64,000 nt of DNA from Streptomyces peucetius (GCF_025854275.1 NZ_CP107567.1:7936001-8000000), one strand, 5' to 3'; shown: positions 30,496 to 42,055, counted from the stretch's first letter. Numbers and translations: made by a program. Notes: generated from the letters alone by a model not told the origin.

Positions 30496-31673
30496 GGAGC
30501 ATCACCGTCGTCGGAGCGTCGCTGGCAGGGCTGAGTACGGTCCGCGCGCTGCGCGCAGAAGGCTACGACGGCGACCTCGTCGTCGTCGGGGAGGAGCGCC
30601 ACACCCCCTACGACCGCCCGCCGCTGTCCAAAGACTTCCTCAAGGGCGACCTCGACGCCGCCGCGCTCGCGCTCGGCGACGCGGACGAGTATGAGGACCT
30701 GAACGTGCAGTGGCTGCTCGGCGAGCGCGCGACGCGGCTCGACACCACAGCCCGTTCCGTCATCCTGGCCGGAGGGCGGCAGCTGCGCACCGACGGGGTC
30801 GTCGTCGCGACCGGCGCCGGTCCACGGACGCTCCCCGGCATGAAGGGTCTGGCCGGTGTCCACACCCTGCGGACCCTGGACGACGCCAAGGCCCTGCGCG
30901 CCGAGCTGTTGGACGGCCTGCCCCGCGTCGTCGTCATCGGCGCCGGCTTCATCGGCGCCGAGGTGGCGTCCACCGCTCACCAGCTCGGACTCCACGTCAC
31001 CGTCGTCGAGGCACTCGACGTACCACTGGAACGCCAACTGGGGCGCGAGATGGGGCTGGTGTGCTCCTCGCTCCACACCGATCACGGAGTGCGCCTGCTG
31101 TGCGGAACCGGCGTGGCCGGATTCAACGGCGACGGCCGGGTCACGGGCGTACGGCTAGGGGACGGGCGCCTGCTGCCCGCCGACATCGTCGTGGTCGGGG
31201 TGGGCGTACGGCCCGCCACCGACTGGCTCGCCGGTTCCGGCGTTCAGGTGGACGACGGAGTGGTGTGCGATACCGGCTGCGCGACCAGCGTCCCGGGCGT
31301 GGTCGCCGTCGGTGACGTCGCCCGCTGCCCCAGCCTGTTCACCGGGCGGCATGTACGCATCGAGCACTGGAGCAACGCCACCGAGCAGGCGAAGACCGCC
31401 GCCCGCACGCTGCTCTCCGGCGTGTCGGCCCCAGCCCCGCGCACCGCGCCGTACTTCTGGTCCGACCAGTACAAGGTGCGCATCCAACTCGCCGGACACG
31501 TCGTCCCCGGTGCCGAGCCGCAGGTCGTCGAGGGCGACCGCGGCAGCCGCTCCTTCACGGCCGTCTACCGGCACGAGGGCAACCCCGTCGCCGTGCTCTC
31601 GCTGAACCAGCCGAAGCTGTTCAACCGGCTCCGCCGCACCCTCACCCCGGCCGTCGCGGCCGCCGCCTCATGA
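30492..31673 (+). CDS. Ferredoxin reductase, FAD/NAD-dependent, copy 2
   Basis: 393 residues, intact. FAD motif VVGASLAGLSTVRALRAEGY, YDRPPLSKDFL, NAD motif VVIGAGFIGAEVASTAHQLG, second FAD box VPGVVAVGDVARC and the C-terminal PYFWSDQYKVRIQLAG. It resembles the reductases at 6699 and 43876 but is the most divergent of the three (EGDRGSRSFTAVYRHEGN tail). Its ferredoxin partner is reduced to a 49-residue stub, so it must use a ferredoxin from another operon or another acceptor. It heads the glycine-to-pyruvate operon. Confidence 0.88.
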   Translation: MRSITVVGASLAGLSTVRALRAEGYDGDLVVVGEERHTPYDRPPLSKDFLKGDLDAAALALGDADEYEDLNVQWLLGERATRLDTTARSVILAGGRQLRTDGVVVATGAGPRTLPGMKGLAGVHTLRTLDDAKALRAELLDGLPRVVVIGAGFIGAEVASTAHQLGLHVTVVEALDVPLERQLGREMGLVCSSLHTDHGVRLLCGTGVAGFNGDGRVTGVRLGDGRLLPADIVVVGVGVRPATDWLAGSGVQVDDGVVCDTGCATSVPGVVAVGDVARCPSLFTGRHVRIEHWSNATEQAKTAARTLLSGVSAPAPRTAPYFWSDQYKVRIQLAGHVVPGAEPQVVEGDRGSRSFTAVYRHEGNPVAVLSLNQPKLFNRLRRTLTPAVAAAAS

Positions 31674-31717
31674 GCTCCTCGCCCCGACTGCCCCTGCGGT
31701 CCCCGCGGGAGATCTCC

Positions 31718-32107
31718 ATGAGCGTTCCGGAGCACCTGCGGTACACCTGGGACCACGAGTGGCTGGTCGTGGACGAGGGCAACGCGACCGTCGGCATCAC
31801 CGCGTTCGCGGCCGACGCGCTCGGCAATGTCGTCCACCTCCGGCTGCCCGAAGTCGGCACCCAGGTCGAGGCCGGGGAGAGCTGCGGGGAGATCAGGTCA
31901 CCAACGGCCGTCAGCGACCTGTACGCACCTGCCTCGGGTGAGGTCCTGGAAGTCAACACTGCGCTGGCCGACAACCCAGGCGTCGTCAACGCGTTTCCCT
32001 ACAGCGTCGGTTGGCTGTTCAAACTGCGGGTCGAGAACATCGCCGGCGCACTGTCCGCCGATGCGTATGCCGCGTACTGCGCCCACACACAAGGAGACCG
32101 CCGATGA
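31718..32107 (+). CDS. gcvH: GcvH-like protein without the lipoyl lysine
   Basis: 129 residues from ATG 31718 (GGGAG upstream; an in-frame ATG at 31670 overlaps the reductase stop). The glycine cleavage H-protein fold is clear: [68 protein letters not shown]. In true H proteins the segment reads ES-x-K-x-VSDLYAP with lipoylated Lys; here it is [13 protein letters not shown], with Thr63 (ACG) in place of Lys (AAG). It therefore cannot shuttle the aminomethyl group by the usual chemistry. No gcvP or stand-alone gcvT is nearby. It overlaps glyA by ATGA. Confidence 0.85.
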   Translation: MSVPEHLRYTWDHEWLVVDEGNATVGITAFAADALGNVVHLRLPEVGTQVEAGESCGEIRSPTAVSDLYAPASGEVLEVNTALADNPGVVNAFPYSVGWLFKLRVENIAGALSADAYAAYCAHTQGDRR

Positions 32108-33363
32108 CCCTCTTCCACCAGCCTCTCCATGAGCTGGACCCGGATGTCGCCGCCGTGGTCGACGCCGAGCTCCACCGTCAGCAGTCCACCCTCGAGATGA
32201 TCGCCTCGGAGAACTTCGCTCCGGTCGCGGTCATGGAGGCCCAGGGCTCCGTCCTCACCAACAAGTACGCCGAGGGCTACCCGGGCCGCCGCTACTACGG
32301 CGGCTGCGAGCACGTCGACGTGGTCGAGCAGATCGCGATCGACCGCATCAAGGCGCTGTTCGGCGCCGAGCACGCCAATGTGCAGCCCCACTCGGGCGCC
32401 CAGGCGAACGCCGCCGCGATGTTCGCGCTGCTGAAGCCGGGCGACACGATCATGGGCCTGAACCTGGCCCACGGCGGTCACCTGACCCACGGCATGAAGA
32501 TCAACTTCTCCGGCAAGCTCTACAACGTGGTCGCGTACCACGTCGACGACGCCACCGGCCAGGTCGACATGGCAGAGGTCGAGCGGCTCGCCAAGGAGTC
32601 CAAGCCGAAGCTGATCGTCGCCGGCTGGTCCGCGTACCCGCGTCAGCTGGACTTCGCGGCCTTCCGCCGGATCGCCGACGAGGTCGGCGCGTACCTGATG
32701 GTCGACATGGCCCACTTCGCGGGCCTGGTCGCCGCGGGTCTGCACCCCAACCCGGTGCCGCACGCCCACGTCGTCACCACCACCACGCACAAGACCCTCG
32801 GCGGTCCGCGCGGCGGTGTGATCCTGTCCACGGCCGAGCTCGCCAAGAAGATCAACTCCGCGGTCTTCCCCGGCCAGCAGGGCGGCCCGCTGGAGCACGT
32901 CATCGCGGCGAAGGCGGTCTCCTTCAAGGTCGCCGCGTCCGAGGACTTCAAGGAGCGCCAGCAGCGCACGCTGGACGGCGCCCGCATCCTCGCCGGCCGG
33001 CTGCTTGCCGACGATGTCGCCGAGGCCGGCGTCTCCGTCCTGAGCGGTGGAACCGAGGTCCACCTGGTCCTGGTCGACCTGCGCAACTCCGAGCTGGACG
33101 GCCGGCAGGCCGAGGACCGTCTCCACGAGGTCGGCATCACGGTCAACCGCAACGCCATCCCGAACGACCCGCGGCCGCCGATGGTCACCTCGGGTCTGCG
33201 GATCGGCACGCCGGCGCTCGCCACCCGCGGCTTCACCACCGAGGACTTCCGCGAGGTCGCGGACATCATCGCCGAGGCCCTCAAACCGACCTACGACGCC
33301 ACCGCCCTGCGCGCACGGGTGACCGCCCTGACCGAGAAGCACCCGCTCTACCCCGGCCTGTAA
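32104..33363 (+). CDS. glyA: Serine hydroxymethyltransferase, copy 1
   Basis: 419 residues, ATG overlapping the gcvH-like stop. Motifs: [38 protein letters not shown] and [15 protein letters not shown] with the PLP lysine in THKTLGGP. It joins glycine and methylene-THF to serine, which disposes of both the carbon skeleton and one C1 unit from betaine breakdown. sdaA follows and turns the serine into pyruvate. Copy 2 at 50832 is frameshifted. Confidence 0.96.
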   Translation: MTLFHQPLHELDPDVAAVVDAELHRQQSTLEMIASENFAPVAVMEAQGSVLTNKYAEGYPGRRYYGGCEHVDVVEQIAIDRIKALFGAEHANVQPHSGAQANAAAMFALLKPGDTIMGLNLAHGGHLTHGMKINFSGKLYNVVAYHVDDATGQVDMAEVERLAKESKPKLIVAGWSAYPRQLDFAAFRRIADEVGAYLMVDMAHFAGLVAAGLHPNPVPHAHVVTTTTHKTLGGPRGGVILSTAELAKKINSAVFPGQQGGPLEHVIAAKAVSFKVAASEDFKERQQRTLDGARILAGRLLADDVAEAGVSVLSGGTEVHLVLVDLRNSELDGRQAEDRLHEVGITVNRNAIPNDPRPPMVTSGLRIGTPALATRGFTTEDFREVADIIAEALKPTYDATALRARVTALTEKHPLYPGL

Positions 33364-33433
33364 CCGACAACCCTCGCAAGGGACGTGCTCACGCCCATGG
33401 CCGGCATGTCCCTCAAATCCCACGGAGTGTGGC

Positions 33434-34816
33434 GTGGCAATCAGCGTCTTCGACCTGTTCTCCATCGGCATCGGCCCGTCCAGCTCGCACACCGTCGGCC
33501 CGATGCGAGCCGCCCGGATGTTCGCCGTCCGGCTGAAGAAGGACGGCCTGCTCGCCCAGTCCGCCGCGGTGCGGGCGGAGCTCTTCGGCTCCCTCGGCGC
33601 CACCGGTCACGGCCACGGCACCCCCAAGGCCGTGCTGCTCGGACTGGAGGGCAACGAGCCGCACACGGTCGACGTCGCCCAGGCCGAGCTGGACGTCGAG
33701 CGGATCCACACCACCAAGCGCATCCGCCTCCTCGGTACCGAGATCGGCCCGGCCCACGAGATCAACTTCGATGCCTCGACCCAGCTGGTCCTGCACCGCC
33801 GGCGCTCGCTGCCGTACCACGCCAACGGTATGTCCCTGTTCGCGTACGACGCGGACGGGCTGCCGCTGCTGGAGAAGACGTACTACTCGGTCGGCGGCGG
33901 CTTCGTGGTCGACGAGGAGGCCGTCGGCGCGGACCGGATCAAGCTTGACGACACAGTCCTGAAGCATCCCTTCCGCACCGGGGACGAACTCCTGCGCATG
34001 GCCCGCGAGACGGGCCTGTCGATCTCCGCTCTGATGCTGGAGAACGAGAAGGCCTGGCGCACCGAGGACGAGATCCGCACCGGCCTGCTGGAGATCTGGC
34101 GGGTCATGCAGGCGTGCGTCTCCCGAGGCCTGTCCCGCGAAGGGATCCTCCCCGGCGGCCTGAAGGTCCGTCGGCGCGCCGCCGCGGCGGGACGGGCGCT
34201 GCGCAGCGAGGGCGACCCGGCGGGCCGCGCGATGGAGTGGGTGACCCTCTACGCGATGGCCGTGAACGAGGAGAACGCCGCCGGCGGCCGGGTCGTGACC
34301 GCGCCGACGAACGGCGCCGCCGGGATCATCCCGGCCGTTCTGCACTACTACCTCGACTTCGTGCCGGGCGCGGACGAGGACGGCATCATCCGCTTCCTGC
34401 TCGCAGCGGGTGCGATCGGCATGCTGTTCAAGGAGAACGCCTCCATCTCCGGCGCCGAGGTCGGCTGCCAGGGCGAGGTCGGCTCCGCCTGCTCCATGGC
34501 TGCAGGCGGCCTGGCCGAGGTGCTGGGCGGCAGCCCGGAGCAGGTGGAGAACGCCGCGGAGATCGGCATGGAGCACAACCTCGGCCTGACCTGCGACCCG
34601 GTCGGCGGCCTGGTGCAGATCCCGTGCATCGAGCGCAACGGCATGGCCGCGGTCAAGGCGGTGACCGCGGCTCGTATGGCCATGCGAGGCGACGGCCGCC
34701 ACCACGTCTCCCTCGACAAGGTCATCAAGACCATGAAGGAGACCGGTGCCGACATGAAGGTGAAGTACAAGGAGACCGCCCGCGGCGGTCTCGCCGTCAA
34801 CGTCATCGAGTGCTGA
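33434..34816 (+). CDS. sdaA: L-serine ammonia-lyase, iron-sulfur type
   Basis: 460 residues, GTG start. Signatures [20 protein letters not shown] (N-terminal beta domain), [17 protein letters not shown], and alpha-domain [52 protein letters not shown] with the cysteines that ligate the [4Fe-4S] cluster. It converts serine to pyruvate and ammonia. Located 70 bp after glyA, it completes glycine betaine to pyruvate. The single-chain form combines alpha and beta parts. Confidence 0.96.
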   Translation: MAISVFDLFSIGIGPSSSHTVGPMRAARMFAVRLKKDGLLAQSAAVRAELFGSLGATGHGHGTPKAVLLGLEGNEPHTVDVAQAELDVERIHTTKRIRLLGTEIGPAHEINFDASTQLVLHRRRSLPYHANGMSLFAYDADGLPLLEKTYYSVGGGFVVDEEAVGADRIKLDDTVLKHPFRTGDELLRMARETGLSISALMLENEKAWRTEDEIRTGLLEIWRVMQACVSRGLSREGILPGGLKVRRRAAAAGRALRSEGDPAGRAMEWVTLYAMAVNEENAAGGRVVTAPTNGAAGIIPAVLHYYLDFVPGADEDGIIRFLLAAGAIGMLFKENASISGAEVGCQGEVGSACSMAAGGLAEVLGGSPEQVENAAEIGMEHNLGLTCDPVGGLVQIPCIERNGMAAVKAVTAARMAMRGDGRHHVSLDKVIKTMKETGADMKVKYKETARGGLAVNVIEC

Positions 34817-34827
34817 GGGGGCGAGCG

Positions 34828-35817
34828 GTGCTCATCGACACATTCGGTCGCGTCGCTACCGACCTCAGGGTCTCGCTCACCGACCGGTGCAACCTGCGCT
34901 GTACGTACTGCATGCCGGAAGAGGGCCTGCAGTGGCTGGCCAAGCCCGGCCTGCTCACCGACGACGAGATCGTCCGGCTGATCCGCACCGCGGTCACCGG
35001 CCTCGGCATCGAGGAGGTCCGCTTCACCGGGGGCGAGCCACTGTTGAGGCCCGGCCTCGTGGGCATCGTCGAGCGCTGCGCCGCCCTCGAACCCCGCCCT
35101 CGGATGTCGTTGACCACCAACGGCATCGGGCTGCAGCGCACCGCTCAGGCGCTGAGGGACGCGGGGCTGGACCGGGTCAACGTCTCGCTGGACACGCTGC
35201 GCCCGGACGTCTTCAAGGCTCTGACCCGCCGCGACCGCCACCGGGACGTGCTGAAGGGTCTGGAAGGGGCCCGTGCCGCGGGTCTCACCCCGGTCAAGGT
35301 CAACGCCGTGCTGATGCCCGGCCTCAACGATGACGAGGCGCCCGACCTGCTCGCCTGGGCCGTGGAGAACGGCTACGAGTTCCGTTTCATCGAGCAGATG
35401 CCGCTGGACGCCCAGCACGGCTGGAAGCGCGATGGCATGATCACCGCAGGCGACGTCCTGGAGAGCCTGCGCACCCGCTTCACCCTCACCCCTGAGCCGG
35501 GCAAGGCCCGCGGCTCCGCGCCCGCCGAGCGCTGGATCGTCGACGGCGGCCCGGCCCGGGTGGGCGTCATCGCCTCCGTCACCCGGCCCTTCTGCCGCGC
35601 CTGCGACCGCACCCGGCTCACGGCTGACGGCCAGCTGCGGACCTGCCTGTTCGCGCGGGAGGAGTCCGATCTGCGCGAGGCGTTGCGTTCCGGGGCACCC
35701 GACGAGGAGATCGCACGGCTGTGGCAGACGGCGATGCGGGGCAAGAAGGCCGGGTCCGGGCTCGACGACCCGTCCTTCCTGCAGCCCGAGCGGCCGATGT
35801 CGGCGATCGGCGGCTGA
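34828..35817 (+). CDS. moaA: GTP 3',8-cyclase (molybdenum cofactor biosynthesis)
   Basis: 329 residues, GTG start 11 bp after sdaA. Radical-SAM motif [27 protein letters not shown], the second cluster motif [20 protein letters not shown], and the C-terminal GG required for activation. It makes the first intermediate of molybdopterin. Presence within a betaine-catabolic operon suggests it supplies cofactor for the FdhF-like enzyme at 10229; no other moa genes are in the window. Confidence 0.95.
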   Translation: MLIDTFGRVATDLRVSLTDRCNLRCTYCMPEEGLQWLAKPGLLTDDEIVRLIRTAVTGLGIEEVRFTGGEPLLRPGLVGIVERCAALEPRPRMSLTTNGIGLQRTAQALRDAGLDRVNVSLDTLRPDVFKALTRRDRHRDVLKGLEGARAAGLTPVKVNAVLMPGLNDDEAPDLLAWAVENGYEFRFIEQMPLDAQHGWKRDGMITAGDVLESLRTRFTLTPEPGKARGSAPAERWIVDGGPARVGVIASVTRPFCRACDRTRLTADGQLRTCLFAREESDLREALRSGAPDEEIARLWQTAMRGKKAGSGLDDPSFLQPERPMSAIGG

Positions 35818-35915
35818 CGCCCCCGGGCGTCGAGCGGCACGACGTCCCCGAGGAAGCGGACGCCCACAGGATTCAGCAGTTCGGCCACCAGCACGTACAG
35901 AACCGGGAGCAACGC

Positions 35916-36878
35916 ATGGGACGGGTCACCGAGCGACGGCGCGTGCTGCGCATTCGGGACGGTGCGGTGAGCACCCGCCCGGACACACTGGTCGCCGAGG
36001 AACCACTGGAGATCCGGCTGAACGGCAAGCCGCTGGCGATCACCATGCGCACGCCCGGCGACGACTTCGCGCTGGCTGCCGGATTCCTGGTGAGCGAGGG
36101 CGTCCTCGGCCGGACCGAGGACGTGGCGAACATCTTGTACTGCGCGGGCGCCACGAGCGACGGTTCGAACACGTACAATGTCGTCGACGTGCAACTCGCC
36201 CCCGGTGTGCCGGTGCCCGACATCACGCTCGAGCGGAACGTGTACACCACCTCCTCCTGCGGGCTGTGCGGCAAGGCCAGCCTGGAGGCCGTGCGGACCA
36301 CCGCCCGCGGGCCGATCTCCGACGTCCCCCCGGTCCGGGTCGCCCCCGAGCTGCTGGCCACCCTGCCCGACCGACTGCGGGCCGCGCAGCGGGTGTTCGA
36401 CCGGACCGGCGGCCTGCACGCCGCCGGTCTGTTCTCGCCCGAGGGCGAACTGCTGGACCTGCGCGAGGACGTGGGCCGTCACAACGCCGTCGACAAGCTG
36501 ATCGGCCGCGCGCTGCAGTCCGGCCGACTGCCGTTGTCCCGGAGCATTCTGCTGGTGTCCGGGCGGGCGTCCTTCGAGCTGGCCCAGAAGGCGGTCATGG
36601 CAGGCATCCCGGTGCTGGCGGCGGTCTCGGCACCGTCCTCCCTCGCGGTGGACCTGGCATCGGAGACCGGGCTCACACTCATCGGCTTCCTGCGCGGAGC
36701 CTCCATGAACGTGTACGCGGGCGACCAGCGCCTCGACCTGCGGCCCGCGGTCGCAGCGGCGGGCGTCGCGCCGGCGACATCGACGTCCTCGACACGAGCC
36801 GCACCACAGAAGCAAAACCGGGGCGTCCACCAGACATCCGGCACGCCACGGCAGCCGGAAGGGGGGCTCGCGACGTGA
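35916..36878 (+). CDS. fdhD: Formate dehydrogenase accessory sulfurtransferase
   Basis: 320 residues from ATG 35916 (CGGGAG upstream). Motifs [34 protein letters not shown] (the persulfide-carrying cysteines), [16 protein letters not shown] and [17 protein letters not shown]. FdhD passes sulfur to the molybdenum cofactor of formate dehydrogenase. Its presence strengthens the view that the FdhF-like protein at 10229 is a formate-oxidising enzyme. The tail after about residue 285 is low-complexity and overlaps mshA by GTGA. Confidence 0.93.
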   Translation: MGRVTERRRVLRIRDGAVSTRPDTLVAEEPLEIRLNGKPLAITMRTPGDDFALAAGFLVSEGVLGRTEDVANILYCAGATSDGSNTYNVVDVQLAPGVPVPDITLERNVYTTSSCGLCGKASLEAVRTTARGPISDVPPVRVAPELLATLPDRLRAAQRVFDRTGGLHAAGLFSPEGELLDLREDVGRHNAVDKLIGRALQSGRLPLSRSILLVSGRASFELAQKAVMAGIPVLAAVSAPSSLAVDLASETGLTLIGFLRGASMNVYAGDQRLDLRPAVAAAGVAPATSTSSTRAAPQKQNRGVHQTSGTPRQPEGGLAT

Positions 36879-38287
36879 GCCGGTACGTGTCCCGGCTCGG
36901 CAGGCACCGCGGCCCCGCCTCCGAAACCGTCGCCGGCCCGCCGCGATTGCCACTTCCCGGCCCCCGCCGCCCCCGCCGCGTCGCGATGCTCAGCGTGCAC
37001 ACCTCCCCGCTGCATCAGCCGGGCACGGGCGACGCCGGCGGCATGAACGTCTACATCGTCGAGCTCGCCAAGCGGCTCGCCACCATCGACGTCGAGGTCG
37101 AGATCTTCACCCGCGCGACGTCCGCCGCCCTCCCGCCCGCCGTCGAGCTCGCGCCCGGTGTCCTCGTGCGGCACGTCGACGCGGGGCCGTACGAGGGGCT
37201 GGCCAAGGAGGACCTGCCGGCCCAGCTGTGCGCCTTCACGCACGGCGTGATGCAGGCCTGGGCCGGCCACCTCGCCGGTCACTACGACCTGGTCCACTCC
37301 CACTACTGGCTCTCCGGCCATGTCGGCTGGCTCGCCGCCGAGCGGTGGGGTGTCCCGCTCGTGCACGCCATGCACACCATGGCCAAGGTCAAGAACCACG
37401 CTCTCGCCGGGGGCGACACCCCCGAACCCGCCTCCCGCGTCCTCGGTGAGACGCAGGTCGTCCGGGCCGCCGACCGGCTGATAGCCAACACCGAGAAGGA
37501 GGCGGAGGAACTGCTCCGCCACTACGACGCCGACACCGGCCGGGTCGCCGTCGTCCACCCAGGGGTCGACCTGGAGCGCTTCCGGCCCGTCGCCTGCGGC
37601 GTCGAGGCCGGTCGGGCTGCGGCCCGCGCCCGTCTCGGGCTGCCGCAGGACGCGCTCGTCCCCCTCTTCGCGGGCCGCATACAGCCGTTGAAGGCGCCGG
37701 ACGTCCTGCTGTTCGCCGTGGCCCGGCTGTTGGAGGAGCGGCCCCAGTTGCGTGAGCGGATGGTGGTGCCGGTCATCGGCGGGCCGAGCGGCAGCGGACT
37801 CGCCAAGCCGGAGGGGCTGCAGAAGCTGGCGGCCAGGCTCGGCATCGGCGACGTCGTGCTGTTCCGGCCACCGGTGGGCCAGGAACAGCTCGCCGACTGG
37901 TACCGGGCGGCATCGGTCCTGGTCATGCCGTCCTACAGCGAGTCCTTCGGCCTGGTGGCCATCGAGGCGCAGGCCTGTGGCACCCCGGTGATCGCGGCCG
38001 AGGTCGGCGGCCTGCCGGTGGCAGTACGGGACGGGACGAGCGGCGTGCTCGTAGCGGGGCATGATCCGGTGGACTACGCGCGGGCGTTGCACGGCTTCGC
38101 CGACGACCCGGCGCTCTCCGTCCGAATGGGCGAGGCCGCTGCGCGGCACGCCCGGTCCTTCGGCTGGGACACGGCTGCGACGGCGACGGTAGACGTGTAC
38201 ATGCAGGCGATGCAGGAGCGTCGTATGCGGTCGCTGCACGACGGCGGCAGCAGCCCGCACGCCGGTGCACTCGCCTTTGAGCCGTAG
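36875..38287 (+). CDS. mshA: D-inositol-3-phosphate glycosyltransferase (mycothiol step 1)
   Basis: 470 residues, GTG start overlapping fdhD. GT4 glycosyltransferase signatures of Msh[93 protein letters not shown] and the [20 protein letters not shown] donor site. It makes 1-O-GlcNAc-inositol-3-phosphate, committing inositol to mycothiol. Mycothiol is the co-substrate of the two MscR enzymes here, so an extra mshA in the operon would support formaldehyde clearance. Streptomyces usually has a housekeeping mshA elsewhere. Confidence 0.93.
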   Translation: MSRYVSRLGRHRGPASETVAGPPRLPLPGPRRPRRVAMLSVHTSPLHQPGTGDAGGMNVYIVELAKRLATIDVEVEIFTRATSAALPPAVELAPGVLVRHVDAGPYEGLAKEDLPAQLCAFTHGVMQAWAGHLAGHYDLVHSHYWLSGHVGWLAAERWGVPLVHAMHTMAKVKNHALAGGDTPEPASRVLGETQVVRAADRLIANTEKEAEELLRHYDADTGRVAVVHPGVDLERFRPVACGVEAGRAAARARLGLPQDALVPLFAGRIQPLKAPDVLLFAVARLLEERPQLRERMVVPVIGGPSGSGLAKPEGLQKLAARLGIGDVVLFRPPVGQEQLADWYRAASVLVMPSYSESFGLVAIEAQACGTPVIAAEVGGLPVAVRDGTSGVLVAGHDPVDYARALHGFADDPALSVRMGEAAARHARSFGWDTAATATVDVYMQAMQERRMRSLHDGGSSPHAGALAFEP

Positions 38288-38370
38288 CCAGACATCACCG
38301 CGGCCGGCTCGGTCGAGACCGAAACGATGGGTGTACGGGGCTTGACGTACCGGGGCCCGGAAGAAACTGT

Positions 38371-38406
38371 GTTGCACATCAAGCTGACAGTTGCGTGTCA
38401 CGCACC
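38371..38406 (+). promoter_or_regulatory. Composite operator P10 upstream of BCCT transporter 2
   Basis: Dyads 38371-38387 (GTTGCACATCAAGCTGA) and 38390-38406 (GTTGCGTGTCACGCACC), 19 bp apart. TTGACG lies at 38342-38347 with an A-rich -10 region (AAACT) just before the operator. Confidence 0.72.
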
Positions 38407-38475
38407 AATGTGTGGTGGTTCCTCCAGGGCAGAGGCCCTCCCCCCGCCCCCACGTCCTCTTTCGGAAGGCTTCGG

Positions 38476-40100
38476 ATGAGTACCGCAACGACGAAGAAGG
38501 CAAGATCGGCTCTGGGGCGAGTGGACCCGGCTGTCCTCTACATATCCGTGACGCTGTCCGCCCTGTTCGTGGCGTGGGGAGTGTTCTTCACCGACAAGCT
38601 CGCTTCGGTGGCCGAGGCGACGCTGGGCGGGATCATCGGGAACTTCGGCTGGCTCTTCGTCCTGACGAGCTCCGGATTCGTGCTTCTGGCGGCCGTGTTG
38701 GCGTTCAGCAGGTTCGGCTGCATCCGGCTCGGCAAGGACCATGAGCGACCCGAGTTCAGCACCGCCTCCTGGGTGGCGATGATGTTCAGCGCAGGCATGG
38801 GCATCGGCCTGATGTTCTACGGGGCGAGTGAACCCATCATGCATATGTCCAGCCCCCCGCCGGGTACGGCCGAAGCCGGAAGCGAAGACGCGGCCAAGGC
38901 GGCGTTGGAGTACTCGTACTTCCACTGGGCGATCCACCCCTGGGCGATGTACGCCGTCGCCGGCCTGGCGCTCGCCTATTTCGGATTCCGCAAGAGCGGC
39001 AACAGTCTGATCAGCTCCGCCTTCCGCCCCCTGCTCGGCGACGGGTCGACGGACCGCTGGGCAAGTCCATCGACATTCTGGCGATCTTCGCCACCCTCTT
39101 CGGCTCCGCCGTCTCCCTCGGGCTCGGCGCGTTGCAGATCAACAGCGGCCTGAAGACGCTCTGGGGTGTCGACGACTCGACCGCGCTCGCCGTCTCGATC
39201 ATCGCGGTCCTCACCGTCCTGTTCGTGCTCTCCGCACTCTCCGGGGTGCACCGCGGCATCCAGTGGCTGAGCAACGGCAACATGATCCTGGCCGGCGTCC
39301 TGCTGCTGTTCGTCTTCGTCGTGGGTCCCACGGTGTTCATCCTGAACAGCCAGACCGAGGCGCTGGGGGGATACCTGGCCTCGCTCCCGAGGATGAGTTT
39401 CACGACGGGTGCCTTCGGCGGCGGTGAATGGCTCTCCAGTTGGACGATCTTCTACTGGGCGTGGTGGATCTCCTGGACGCCGTTCGTGGGCATGTTCATT
39501 GCACGGATCTCCCGCGGCCGCACGATCCGGGAGTTCATCGTCGGTGTGATCATCGCGCCGAGCGCGGTAAGTGTCGTGTGGTTCGCGGTCCTCGGCGGTA
39601 CCGCACTGAACCAGGAGATGCACGGCGGTCATCTGTCCGAGGCGGTCGCCAAGGGCGAGGAAGCGGGCCTGTTCGCCACCTTGCAGACTCTTCCCTGGTT
39701 CCCCCTCACCTCGGTAGTGGTGATCGTCCTGGTCGGCCTGTTCTTCGTCAGCGGTGCCGATGCGGCCTCCGTCGTGCTGGGCATGCTCTCCAGCCGGGGC
39801 TGCACGAGCCCGAGCCGCCCCGTCGTGATTCTCTGGGGCACGCTGACCGGCCTGGTCGCGGCCGTCCTGCTGCTGGCCGGTGGCCTGGAGGCGGTCAAGC
39901 AGGTGGCCATCATCGCCGCCTTCCCGTTCCTGTTCGTGATGATCGGTCTGTGCGTCTCCCTGGTGAAGGCGCTGCGCGCCGAGCCGAGGAGGAAGCCGGC
40001 TCCCTCGGGTAAGGAGACGGTCGACGCCGGCGACGAACGGGAGCCGGACGACGGTGCGCGGACGGTCGAGGCCATGGCGGATGCGCGGGCCGCGCACTGA
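38476..40100 (+). pseudogene. BCCT-family betaine transporter, copy 2 (frameshifted)
   Basis: ATG 38476 with GGAAGG upstream. The first half reads MMFSAGMGIGLMFYGASEPI and YFHWAIHPWAMYAVAGLAL; the frame is lost at about 39060 (TGG GCA AGT where TGG GGC AAG TCC is expected, giving GKSIDILAIFATLFGSA). The second half, with INSGLKTLWG, YWAWWISWTPFVGMFIARIS and FAVLGGTAL, continues to 40100. Restoring one G gives a full-length transporter of about 540 residues. It has its own operator and precedes the second mscR unit. Either a real single-base loss in a duplicated gene or a sequencing slip. Confidence 0.85.
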
Positions 40101-40243
40101 ACGGCCGGAGCGGAGCGGTTTGAGGGGCGAAAGCCGGCGCAGGGGCCGCGTCCGGACCCCCGTGTTCCCGCCGGCGGCTCCGGCCGAGCCGACCCTGCCG
40201 GAGCCGGCCTCTTGACCCCCTGGCGCTCCCTCCCTGATGATCG

Positions 40244-40279
40244 GTTGCGCATAGCGATACATGTATCTAATTAGGCAAC
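40244..40279 (+). promoter_or_regulatory. Composite operator P11 upstream of mscR-2
   Basis: Dyads 40244-40260 (GTTGCGCATAGCGATAC) and 40263-40279 (GTATCTAATTAGGCAAC), 19 bp apart. TTGACC 40212-40217 and TGATGA 40235-40240 form the likely promoter. Confidence 0.74.
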
Positions 40280-40313
40280 AGTGCGGGAGCGTTTCCCGCT
40301 CGAGGAGTAACTC

Positions 40314-41399
40314 ATGGCTCATGAGGTTCGTGCCGTCGTCGCCCTGAAGAAGGGCGCACCCGTCTCCGTCGAGACGATCGTCGTCCCCGACCCCGGTCCG
40401 GGTGAGGCGCTGGTCAAGATCGAGGCGTGCGGCGTCTGCCACACCGACCTCCACTACCGGGAGGGCGGCATCAACGACGACTTCCCCTTCCTGCTGGGGC
40501 ACGAGGCGGCCGGCCGCGTCGAGGCCGTCGGCGAGGGAGTCACCGACGTCGAGCCGGGAGACTTCGTCATCCTCAACTGGCGTGCCGTCTGCGGCCAGTG
40601 CCGGGCCTGCAGCAAGGGCAAGCCCTGGTACTGCTTCTCCACCCGCAACGCGACGCAGCCGATGACACTGCTCGACGGCACCCCGCTCTCACCCGCACTC
40701 GGCATCGGCGCCTTCGCGGAGAAGACGCTGGTGGCCGCGGGCCAGTGCACCAAGGTGGACCCGGCGGCCCCGGCGGCCGCCGCCGGCCTGCTCGGCTGCG
40801 GCGTCATGGCGGGCTTCGGCGCGGCCGTGAACACCGGCGCCGTCGGCCGCGGGGACAGTGTCGCCGTCATCGGCTGCGGCGGGGTGGGTATGGCCGCCGT
40901 CGCGGGGGCGAAGCTCGCCGGCGCGAGCAAGGTGATCGCCGTCGACCTCGACCGGCGCAAGCTGGAGCGGGCCCTGAGCATGGGCGCCACCCACACCGTC
41001 GACGGCACGGCGGCAGACGTCGTGGAGGCGGTGCGCGAGCTGACCGGAGGCTTCGGTGCGGACGTGGTCGTCGAGGCAGTCGGCCGCCCCGAAACCTACG
41101 AGCAGGCCTTCTACGCCCGCGACCTGGCCGGCACGGTCGTCCTGGTCGGCGTGCCCACCCCGGAGATGAAGGTCGAACTGCCGCTGCTCGACGTCTTCGG
41201 GCGCGGCGGCTCGCTGAAGTCCAGCTGGTACGGAGACTGCCTGCCCTCGCGCGACTTCCCGGCCCTCATCGACCTGTACCTGGGAGGGCGATTCGACCTG
41301 GACGCCTTCGTCTCCGAGACCATCGGCCTCGGTGACGTGGAAGAGGCGTTCGAGAAGATGCACCGCGGTGAGGTACTGCGTTCCGTGGTGGTGCTGTGA
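40314..41399 (+). CDS. mscR: S-(hydroxymethyl)mycothiol dehydrogenase, copy 2
   Basis: 361 residues, ATG with GAGGAG upstream. Same zinc and NAD motifs as copy 1 ([35 protein letters not shown]), with the normal [15 protein letters not shown] structural zinc loop. It oxidises S-hydroxymethylmycothiol formed from formaldehyde. It starts a two-gene unit with the metallo-hydrolase and is under its own composite operator. Confidence 0.95.
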   Translation: MAHEVRAVVALKKGAPVSVETIVVPDPGPGEALVKIEACGVCHTDLHYREGGINDDFPFLLGHEAAGRVEAVGEGVTDVEPGDFVILNWRAVCGQCRACSKGKPWYCFSTRNATQPMTLLDGTPLSPALGIGAFAEKTLVAAGQCTKVDPAAPAAAAGLLGCGVMAGFGAAVNTGAVGRGDSVAVIGCGGVGMAAVAGAKLAGASKVIAVDLDRRKLERALSMGATHTVDGTAADVVEAVRELTGGFGADVVVEAVGRPETYEQAFYARDLAGTVVLVGVPTPEMKVELPLLDVFGRGGSLKSSWYGDCLPSRDFPALIDLYLGGRFDLDAFVSETIGLGDVEEAFEKMHRGEVLRSVVVL

Positions 41400-42034
41400 T
41401 GGCCGGCGCCCCGCGCATCGAACACCTCATCACCAGCGGGACGTTCAGCCTCGACGGCGGCACCTGGAACGTCGACAACAACGTCTGGATCGTCGGCGAC
41501 GACGACGAGGTCGTCGTCATCGACGCGGCACACGACGCCGGCGCCGTCCTGGCGGCCATCGGTGACCGCCGTCTGTCGGCAGTCGTGTGCACGCACGCGC
41601 ACAACGACCATGTGAACGCGGCGCCGGACGTCGCAAACGCCACGGGCGCGCCCATCCTCCTGCACCCCGACGACCAGGTGCTGTGGACGATGGCGCACCC
41701 GGACCGGCGGCCCGACGGCCCGCTCGCCGACGGCGACGAACTCAAGGTGGCGGGCATCGGCCTGCGCGTCCTCCACACGCCCGGACATGCTCCGGGCGCC
41801 GTGTGCCTGTACGCACCCGAGCTGGGGGCAGTGTTCAGCGGCGACACACTGTTCGCAGGAGGGCCCGGCGCGACCGGGCGCTCCTACAGCGACTTCGGCA
41901 CGATCATCGCCTCGATCGGTGACCGTCTGCTGGCGCTCCCCGGTGAGACGGTCGTCCACACCGGACACGGCGACACGACCAGCATCGCCGCGGAAGCACC
42001 GCACCTGCAGGAGTGGGCGGCCCGCGGCTGGTGA
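41396..42034 (+). CDS. Metallo-beta-lactamase-fold hydrolase paired with mscR, copy 2
   Basis: About 212 residues; GTG 41396 overlaps the mscR stop and ATG 41399 is an equally good start. Motifs [57 protein letters not shown] and [17 protein letters not shown]. Likely the S-formylmycothiol hydrolase of the unit, releasing formate for the FdhF-like enzyme. Function inferred from its repeated pairing with mscR. Confidence 0.85.
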   Translation: MMAGAPRIEHLITSGTFSLDGGTWNVDNNVWIVGDDDEVVVIDAAHDAGAVLAAIGDRRLSAVVCTHAHNDHVNAAPDVANATGAPILLHPDDQVLWTMAHPDRRPDGPLADGDELKVAGIGLRVLHTPGHAPGAVCLYAPELGAVFSGDTLFAGGPGATGRSYSDFGTIIASIGDRLLALPGETVVHTGHGDTTSIAAEAPHLQEWAARGW

Positions 42035-42055
42035 CGCGGGCACGGCCATGCCCCG

